64,000 nucleotides of DNA, taken from contig NC_013741.1 of NCBI RefSeq assembly GCF_000025285.1, positions 682,001 to 746,000 on the forward strand, in the 5' to 3' direction. The position numbers and the translations under genes are program-made. How positions within the stretch are numbered: position 1 is the stretch's first letter; every line of letters starts with the position of its first letter. Under the pieces are notes generated by a model. That model saw only the letters and a program-made list of their open reading frames with translations, was not told where the DNA came from and made no database searches. The stretch is from Archaeoglobus profundus DSM 5631. Its GTDB lineage: Archaea; Halobacteriota; Archaeoglobi; Archaeoglobales; Archaeoglobaceae. This document shows positions 58,919-64,000 of the stretch, piece by piece.

Positions 58919-59498
58919 ATTCGCCGATGTGTTCTCATTACTCAACGCTACATTTGGATTCTTGGGAATATGCGTTGCTTCAAACGGCAATCTGATCCTA
59001 GCTGCTAAGTTTATAATGATCTCAGTTTTGATGGACGGAATAGACGGATTTGTTGCAAGGAAAAAAGGAGGTAGCGATTTGGGTAGAGAGTTGGATTCTC
59101 TTGCAGACCTCGTATCATTTGGAGTTCTACCATCTCTGATACTCTTCAAAATGAATCTGCTTTACGTTTCAATTCCATACCTTCTGGCAAACATTTACAG
59201 ACTCGCGAGGTTCAACGTACTAAGGTATGAAGACTTTCTGGGATTACCAACAACAGCTTCAGCCCTATTCTTTGCATGCCTGATTATCGCAGACTTTCCG
59301 CATATTTACGCAGTTGCTTTAATACTCTCGATATTGATGGTAAGCGGCGTTAGATACGTCAAGGTGAGAAACAAAGTTGTTTTAGCTATTGTTGGAGTGA
59401 TTATCTTGCTAAGCTTATTTTTGGATACGTTAATATATATAAATCTAATCCTAACTCTAGCCTACATTATAAGTCCCATATTCAAGGTTAGGTTATGA
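58893..59498 (+). CDS. pssA: CDP-alcohol phosphatidyltransferase, probable archaetidylserine synthase
   Basis: 201 residues with about six helices. The family signature DG-x2-AR-x8-G-x3-D-x3-D is exact in MDGIDGFVARKKGGSDLGRELDSLAD. Start GTG at 58893 or TTG at 58902. Its 26-bp overlap with the decarboxylase supports a serine head group. In haloarchaea PssA and PssD are needed for archaeosortase processing, and here all three genes are in one operon. Confidence 0.87.
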   Translation: MRRLQSRLRFADVFSLLNATFGFLGICVASNGNLILAAKFIMISVLMDGIDGFVARKKGGSDLGRELDSLADLVSFGVLPSLILFKMNLLYVSIPYLLANIYRLARFNVLRYEDFLGLPTTASALFFACLIIADFPHIYAVALILSILMVSGVRYVKVRNKVVLAIVGVIILLSLFLDTLIYINLILTLAYIISPIFKVRL

Positions 59499-59830
59499 TC
59501 TGCAGAGCATGCTTCGAATTGGGAATAAAGTTGGGCGCGCTGTTTCATCAGTTTATAGGAATTCCAGTTGGATTTGAGAATGTAGATATTGTGGAAAGGG
59601 CAATTGAGAGCTGTGTAAAGTTACAGCCGTTTGTGATTGATGCAAAAGTTGAGATTGTTAGAGATGTTCTAAAGAGGAATATATCAAAGTTTGGATACAC
59701 AACGCTTTCACCGGAGATGCTAAAAGCGGAAGTAGTTGTAGAAGTTGAAAATGTTAGAGTTAGAGGAACTTTGAAGTGGGTTGAAGACATGAAGTATCCC
59801 TACATGAACTTCGAGGTGATAAGCTTTTAA
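59495..59830 (+). CDS. mptD: Dihydroneopterin aldolase MptD-like
   Basis: 111 residues of the archaeal DUF381/MptD family (MJ1585 type): MICRACFELGIKLGALFHQFIGIPVGF, then the alternating strands EVVVEVENVRVRGTLKWVEDMKYPYMNFEVI. MptD splits 7,8-dihydroneopterin in methanopterin synthesis, as expected in an organism that uses tetrahydromethanopterin. It overlaps the previous stop by four bases. Confidence 0.78.
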   Translation: MICRACFELGIKLGALFHQFIGIPVGFENVDIVERAIESCVKLQPFVIDAKVEIVRDVLKRNISKFGYTTLSPEMLKAEVVVEVENVRVRGTLKWVEDMKYPYMNFEVISF

Positions 59831-59853
59831 ACGTCTGAGTAAAATCTTGATTC

Positions 59854-60033
59854 ATGAAGGAGATTAGGATAAGAATACCAACACCGGATGAAATTGTCCC
59901 GAACGAGTTCAAAGAGCACATGGCGAATGCTTACAAAGAAATTTTGCTGGCTTTAAGATGCTTAATAGATGAGAGTATCAAGAGGATTGAGGAGAAGAAG
60001 GAGAAGAAACTTAAGAAGATTGAAATCCAATGA
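59854..60033 (+). CDS. Small conserved-looking protein upstream of surE (59 aa)
   Basis: MKEIRIRIPTPDEIVPNEFKEHMANAYKEILLALRCLIDESIKRIEEKKEKKLKKIEIQ in two parts: a short strand and a long charged helix. The stop overlaps the surE ATG by four bases, which supports translation. Function unknown. Confidence 0.6.
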   Translation: MKEIRIRIPTPDEIVPNEFKEHMANAYKEILLALRCLIDESIKRIEEKKEKKLKKIEIQ

Positions 60034-60812
60034 AACCGAAAATTCTGATTACAAACGACGACGGACTGTATTCACTGGGGTTGAGAGCGAGTTACGACGC
60101 TTTGAAGGATTTGGGAGAGGTTTACGTAGTCGCTCCAATGATTCAGAAGAGTGGAGTTGGGAGAAGTATCTCGATAATGACTCCCATAAGAATGCACAAA
60201 GTCCACGTAAACGGTATGGAAGTTTACGCTGTAGACGGAACACCGACGGATGCAGTCATCTTAGGAATTTATGAGGTCATTGGTGAAATTCCGGATTTGA
60301 TAGTTTCAGGAATAAATCTAGGTGAAAACTTGTCAACTGAAGCAGTAACAACTTCAGGAACAGTTTGCTCGGCCTTAGAGGGCGCTACGCAGGGTAGTAA
60401 GGCAATAGCTATATCTCTCGAAATGCCAGATCACGAAAAGTTTGAAGTATTTCCCAAGGAGTTCGACTTCAGCTTGGCTAAGAGAGTTTTAAGGAAGATT
60501 GCTCGTAAAGTTTTAAAAGATGGATTGCCAGAAGGTGTGGACGTTCTGAATGTGAACGTTCCATCAAAGGCTGTCGATGAAAGGATTGTTGTCACTAGAT
60601 TGGCGAGAAAACTCTACAGAACGAGGGTTGAGAAGAGGTACGACCCTCGTGGAAGGGAATATTACTGGATCTACGGCATTGAGATTGAAGATGCTGAGGA
60701 AGGAACGGATATTCACGCTTTGAAGAACGGTTATGTTAGTGTGACACCTATAAGCGTCGATTTGACAGCTGAAGTTGATTTTAAGAGCTTAGAGAGGTGG
60801 TTAAATGAATGA
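60030..60812 (+). CDS. surE: 5'/3'-nucleotidase SurE
   Basis: Metal-dependent nucleoside monophosphate phosphatase. N-terminal ILITNDDGLYSLGL (metal Asp pair), SGINLGENLSTEAVTTSGTVCSALEGATQGSKAIAISL and VNVPS. At 260 residues it is typical. It overlaps rpiA by 8 bp. Confidence 0.95.
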   Translation: MKPKILITNDDGLYSLGLRASYDALKDLGEVYVVAPMIQKSGVGRSISIMTPIRMHKVHVNGMEVYAVDGTPTDAVILGIYEVIGEIPDLIVSGINLGENLSTEAVTTSGTVCSALEGATQGSKAIAISLEMPDHEKFEVFPKEFDFSLAKRVLRKIARKVLKDGLPEGVDVLNVNVPSKAVDERIVVTRLARKLYRTRVEKRYDPRGREYYWIYGIEIEDAEEGTDIHALKNGYVSVTPISVDLTAEVDFKSLERWLNE

Positions 60813-61473
60813 GAAGGAGATAGTTGCTGAAGAAGCAGTAAAGCTTGTTGAGGATGGCATGGTTTTGGGAATTGGAAGCGGAACGACAATAGCTGTATTT
60901 CTGGAGAAGTTGGGTGAAAGGATAAAGAAAGAGGGTTTGGAAGTTTACGGTGTTCCGAGCTCTTACCAGTCTCACTTTCTAGCTCTGAAGGCCGGGATAA
61001 GGATTGTAGACTTATTTGAGTATTCAGAGCTCGATCTCTGCATAGATGGAGCCGATCAGATTGACAAAAATCTTAACTGTATAAAGGGCGGTGGAGGAGC
61101 TTTGACAAGGGAAAAGATTGTCTCTCAAGCCTCAAAGAGGTTCATTGTAATTGCTGAAGAGAGAAAGTTTGTTGATAAGTTGAGCATGCCCGTTCCTATA
61201 GAGGTCATTCCTTTTGCCTACGGACACGTTGTAAGGAAATTGCAGGAGATGGGTGGGATCTGTAAGCTGAGAGAGGGTAGCGGAAAGCTTGGCCCGGTTA
61301 TTTCAGATAACGGAAATTTCATAATTGACTGCAATTTCGATGAGATTGAAAATCCAAAAGAGCTTGAGTTAAGCCTGAATGCAATCGCCGGAATCGTTGA
61401 AAACGGTATATTCTGCAACGTAGATGAAGTAATACTCGGTAGCAAAGATGGTATAAAAATACTGAAGCGTTGA
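60805..61473 (+). CDS. rpiA: Ribose-5-phosphate isomerase A
   Basis: Interconverts ribose 5-phosphate and ribulose 5-phosphate. GIGSGTTIAVFLE near residue 22, GVPSSYQS, DLCIDGADQIDKNLNCIKGGGGALTREKI (catalytic Asp, Glu, Lys region) and PVPIEVIPFA. 222 residues. Operon with surE suits nucleotide salvage. Confidence 0.95.
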   Translation: MNEKEIVAEEAVKLVEDGMVLGIGSGTTIAVFLEKLGERIKKEGLEVYGVPSSYQSHFLALKAGIRIVDLFEYSELDLCIDGADQIDKNLNCIKGGGGALTREKIVSQASKRFIVIAEERKFVDKLSMPVPIEVIPFAYGHVVRKLQEMGGICKLREGSGKLGPVISDNGNFIIDCNFDEIENPKELELSLNAIAGIVENGIFCNVDEVILGSKDGIKILKR

Positions 61474-61596
61474 TTACTCGAGTTTTTCAAATTCATTATT
61501 TCCGCAAATTGGACATACGAATTCAAACTTTTCAAACCAAGGGCAACCCTCTTTTTCGTCGTAGATGTAACCGCACACCTTACACTGGTAGAGCAT
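61474..61596 (-). CDS. Rubredoxin-like mini-protein (40 aa)
   Basis: ATG at 61596, ending one base past the rpiA stop. Two knuckles bind one metal: MLYQCKVCGYIYDEKEGC and FVCPICGN. It is shorter than normal rubredoxins (about 52 residues), lacking the middle loop, and so is either a desulforedoxin-like rubredoxin or a zinc ribbon. Anaerobic archaea use such proteins in oxygen detoxification electron transfer. Confidence 0.75.
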   Translation of the reverse strand: MLYQCKVCGYIYDEKEGCPWFEKFEFVCPICGNNEFEKLE

Positions 61597-61630
61597 GCTT
61601 AAAGTTGTTGAATTGTGAATTTATCCTTTT

Positions 61631-62248
61631 TCAAGGAACCCTACCTGATATTATAACAACGAGTTTGCTCCAGAATTTATAGGGTCCCATCTCAACGTAT
61701 CTTATATCTTCAAGACCTGCTTTCAAAAACCAAGCGACACATTGCTGTGTTGAGGGGAACAGCATTATGGATTCCGCAAACTTTCTAAATATTGGATTAT
61801 CTGGCTTTCTTGGTGCCAATATCACTACTCTGCCACCCGGCTTTGTCACCCTTGCCATCTCCTGAATTCCTAAGACTGGATGAGGCCAATATTCTATACT
61901 ACCAGCCGAGATTGAAGCGTCAAACGTGTTGTCCTTAAAGGGTAAGTTTTCTGCATCTCCCCTTAGAAAGTTTGCCTTGGGAAATCTAGCAATAGCCTTA
62001 ACCATTTGCTCTGGCGTTAGATCAACTGCAATAACATTCTCTTCACCAACCCTTCGAACAATTTCATATGTCGTGAAACCCGTTCCGCAACCAACTTCTA
62101 AGACAAGATCACCCTCATCAATTTCGGCCATGTCAACTACAGTCTTACGCATTTCCTCAGAATAGAAGAAGGGGTTAACTAAGTCGTAGATCTTGGAGAA
62201 GTATTTGTAAAAAGTTCTGGCCCTTTTTTTGTCATCTAGCAAGCCCAT
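61631..62248 (-). CDS. SAM-dependent methyltransferase, UbiE/MenG-like
   Basis: 205 residues, class I methyltransferase: motif I VLEVGCGTGFTTYEI near 49, motif II VIAVDLTPEQM, DAENLPFKDNTFDASISAG, and GGRVVILAPRK. The start FYKYFSKIYDLVNPFFYSEEMRK resembles UbiE/MenG and MPBQ methyltransferases, so a quinone-methylating role (menaquinone) is plausible. Starts 3 bp upstream side of S6e stop region, in the same direction. Confidence 0.8.
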   Translation of the reverse strand: MGLLDDKKRARTFYKYFSKIYDLVNPFFYSEEMRKTVVDMAEIDEGDLVLEVGCGTGFTTYEIVRRVGEENVIAVDLTPEQMVKAIARFPKANFLRGDAENLPFKDNTFDASISAGSIEYWPHPVLGIQEMARVTKPGGRVVILAPRKPDNPIFRKFAESIMLFPSTQQCVAWFLKAGLEDIRYVEMGPYKFWSKLVVIISGRVP

Positions 62249-62250
62249 GG

Positions 62251-62652
62251 CTACTCTTGCTCACCTTCTTCCTTCTTGAAAAACTCCTCAAGAGGTATCT
62301 TTCCGTGCTTGACGACTTTCATGTTTATTTGAACTATGTCTGCCGAGATTACCCTCCCTCTAACGGTCTTTCTCCTTCTAACTCCCTTTTCCTTCGGATT
62401 GTAGCCTACTCCTCCAGAAAGCAATAATCTTCTCCTTCCGCTCCCCGGTAGATCTGGTCTCATTGGAAATCCATCCTTATCACTGCCTCCAGTTATCTGA
62501 AGTTCGTAGTCTGGAGGTAAATCTACGAGCGTTCCGTTTATCACATCACCGATCTGCTTTCCTATTAGCTTGTTCGCGTTAGCCCCGCTAACGACCTTTT
62601 GATAGGCTCTCCCAGTCTTTGGATCTGATATGACGACCTTGAACTCGACCAT
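62251..62652 (-). CDS. rps6e: 30S ribosomal protein S6e
   Basis: 133 residues with the eS6 core: [75 protein letters not shown] and [29 protein letters not shown]. Short acidic tail. It precedes the methyltransferase with a 2-bp gap. Confidence 0.96.
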   Translation of the reverse strand: MVEFKVVISDPKTGRAYQKVVSGANANKLIGKQIGDVINGTLVDLPPDYELQITGGSDKDGFPMRPDLPGSGRRRLLLSGGVGYNPKEKGVRRRKTVRGRVISADIVQINMKVVKHGKIPLEEFFKKEEGEQE

Positions 62653-62674
62653 GCTCTAAGGGTAGAAACTCAAT

Positions 62675-63490
62675 TTATAAATGTTGCCTCAGAAACTCCA
62701 CGACGGCATCTCTCATAACCAATATCGGCGGATCGAAACCAAACCAAATCTTGAAAGCTTCAGCGCCTTGATAAACAAGCATATCCAAGCCGTAGATGAC
62801 CTTGCAACCTCTCTTCTTAGCCAGCTTAATTAGAGGTGTCTCAATTGGATTGTATACTGTGTCGAAGACTACTACGTTTTCTATCAGAGATTCTGGGACG
62901 GGCAACTTCTCCTCAAAACCCTTCATACCTAAAGGTGTGCAGTTAATGAGTATGTCGAACTTACCTTTAAGCTCTTCAACTCTTTCGTAGGGATAAAATA
63001 TACACTCACCGTACTTCCTGACATCTTCTGCCAGCTTCAGACCTCTCGATGCCGTTCTGTTGGTTATTATCAAAGTAGACTTACCGGCCAAGGCGAAAGC
63101 GATAGCCCTTGCGACACCTCCTGCCCCCACTATTAAAACAACTTTACCCTCGTAATCGACATTGTAAGCTTCGAGCGTCCTTAGAGCGCCGATTGCATCG
63201 GTGTTGTAACCTTCAAGCTTTGGAACATCCACGGTATTTACTGCTCCTATCCTCTCTGCAAGTCCGACAGGCTTAACGTATTTTGTGATCTCCTCCTTGT
63301 GAGGGATTGTGACATTTAAACCCTTAAATCCCAGAGCTCTTGCCCCATAAACAGCATCCTTCAGGTTTTCAGGCTTAACATCGAAAGGAAGGTATATCGC
63401 GTCTATGTTAAGGGTCCTAAACACCGTGTTATGCATTATAGGCGATGCAGAGTGTCCTATCGGGTGCCCAATTACACCGAAGTACAGCAT
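62675..63490 (-). CDS. aroE: Shikimate dehydrogenase
   Basis: NADP-dependent reduction of 3-dehydroshikimate. GVIGHPIGHSASPIMHN at the start, GLNVTIPHKEEI (catalytic Lys), NTVDVPKLEGYNTDAIG (catalytic Asp), GAGGVARAIAFAL (NADP) and INCTPLGM. The ATG at 63490 is preferred over the TTG at 63496. 271 residues. It supports an active aromatic pathway with the ADTH synthase at 23574. Confidence 0.95.
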   Translation of the reverse strand: MLYFGVIGHPIGHSASPIMHNTVFRTLNIDAIYLPFDVKPENLKDAVYGARALGFKGLNVTIPHKEEITKYVKPVGLAERIGAVNTVDVPKLEGYNTDAIGALRTLEAYNVDYEGKVVLIVGAGGVARAIAFALAGKSTLIITNRTASRGLKLAEDVRKYGECIFYPYERVEELKGKFDILINCTPLGMKGFEEKLPVPESLIENVVVFDTVYNPIETPLIKLAKKRGCKVIYGLDMLVYQGAEAFKIWFGFDPPILVMRDAVVEFLRQHL

Positions 63491-63520
63491 GTCCAAAAAT
63501 TGTGAAGAAAATTAAATAAA

Positions 63521-63895
63521 TTACTTCAAGCCTACAAGCTTTTCGAGTTCCTCTAAATCCTTTTCCATCTTCCTTATTTCTTCCCTCTTCTTTTCTATGA
63601 GCATCTTGGCTATCTCCTTCAAATCCATGGTTAGTTTGTAGCTCTTCAAAGGTCTACCCTTGCCCTTCTTCTTTAACTCCCTCTCCTTAACCCATCCCTT
63701 CTCCTTAAGCTCCTTCATAGCTAAGCTGACCTCTGGCTGTCTAAGATTTGCTGCTCTTTCTATTTCTCTGGATATAGCTTCTCCTGCCTTTGACAAGTAA
63801 ACAATGACTCTTGCGATGTTCTTGTTTAGACCAGCCTCTATCAGCAACTGGACTATTCTTTCATCCTTCTCGTTCAGTTCCTCAACCATACACAT
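63521..63895 (-). CDS. TrmB-like transcriptional regulator
   Basis: About 124 residues: a winged helix (RIVQLLIEAGLNKNIARVIVYLSKAGEAISREIERAANLRQPEVSLAMKELKEKGWV) with a wing GKGRPLKSYKL and a C-terminal coiled coil (IEKKREEIRKMEKDLEELEKLV) for dimerisation. The ATG at 63895 follows GGGTGAT; a second ATG is at 63889. It resembles short archaeal TrmB/ArsR-type regulators. Target unknown. The last 57 bp of the window (63944-64000) show only an A/T-rich promoter region. Confidence 0.8.
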   Translation of the reverse strand: MCMVEELNEKDERIVQLLIEAGLNKNIARVIVYLSKAGEAISREIERAANLRQPEVSLAMKELKEKGWVKERELKKKGKGRPLKSYKLTMDLKEIAKMLIEKKREEIRKMEKDLEELEKLVGLK

Positions 63896-64000
63896 CACCC
63901 AATAACAACTATCTATATTGCTTCTATATATATTTTTTTCCATTCTGGAAATTATCTAATTGATCAAGATTGAGTCAATTTTAAGGTATATCGCAAAAGA

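Overview
The window is hyperthermophilic euryarchaeal DNA, most likely from the order Archaeoglobales. The evidence is archaeal ribosomal proteins S3ae and S6e, TFS, fibrillarin, KEOPS kinase Bud32, TATA/BRE-type promoters, TTG and GTG starts, and above all the gene order HSR1 - Cdc48 - Hsp20. That order and the operator in front of it (CTAAC-N5-GTTAG) match the heat-shock operon described in Archaeoglobus fulgidus. The species cannot be fixed from the sequence alone.

Left flank (1-32 kb) is ordinary chromosome: leuC, serS, a C/D box sRNA, a Sir2 deacylase, S3ae, a radical SAM protein, bud32, an oxyanion-binding-type protein without a signal peptide, rtcB, thiE, a Nudix hydrolase, TFS, a UbiA prenyltransferase, a KaiC-like/roadblock-like/FIST-like operon, the heat-shock operon, fibrillarin, a HAD phosphatase, pheS, an ADTH synthase with a palindromic operator, a type IV pilin, a candidate structured ncRNA, purQ, a DHH phosphoesterase and hisH. 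Two genes carry full-length inteins: rtcB (479 aa, before the active-site Cys) and cdc48 (382 aa, in the second AAA domain).

From 32155 to 55693 lies an integrated mobile element of 23,496 bp in the 3' half of a tRNA-Gly(CCC) gene, bounded by an identical 43-bp direct repeat. It has three parts. A replication/control module (32.2-40.3 kb) has winged-helix and ribbon-helix-helix regulators, an MCM helicase, an ASCH-like protein, a serine recombinase and a BrnT-like toxin/antitoxin pair. A long one-directional operon (40.7-53.6 kb) has secreted and membrane proteins: a LamG-fold protein, a subtilisin-like protease, small multi-TM proteins, a HerA/VirB4-like ATPase and a stalk-like protein. A right end has an SSV-type tyrosine integrase and a RelBE-like pair. 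No capsid gene is recognised. Gene content resembles the pT26-2 plasmid family of archaea.

The element carries three families of palindromic sites that look like its wiring: TACATGTA arrays near the RHH genes; GAGTCAAG-N5-CTTGACTC sites placed about 15 bp upstream of TATA boxes of both the secretion operon and the integrase; and two clusters of TTGTG-N2-CACAA sites that are partial inverted copies of each other, one ending next to the right attachment site. A structured, tRNA-like leader RNA precedes the secretion operon.

Right flank (55.7-64 kb) is again chromosome: a DUF460 RNase H-fold protein, an operon coupling archaeosortase A to two archaetidylserine/ethanolamine lipid genes and mptD, then surE, rpiA, a rubredoxin-like mini-gene, a methyltransferase, S6e, aroE and a TrmB-like regulator.
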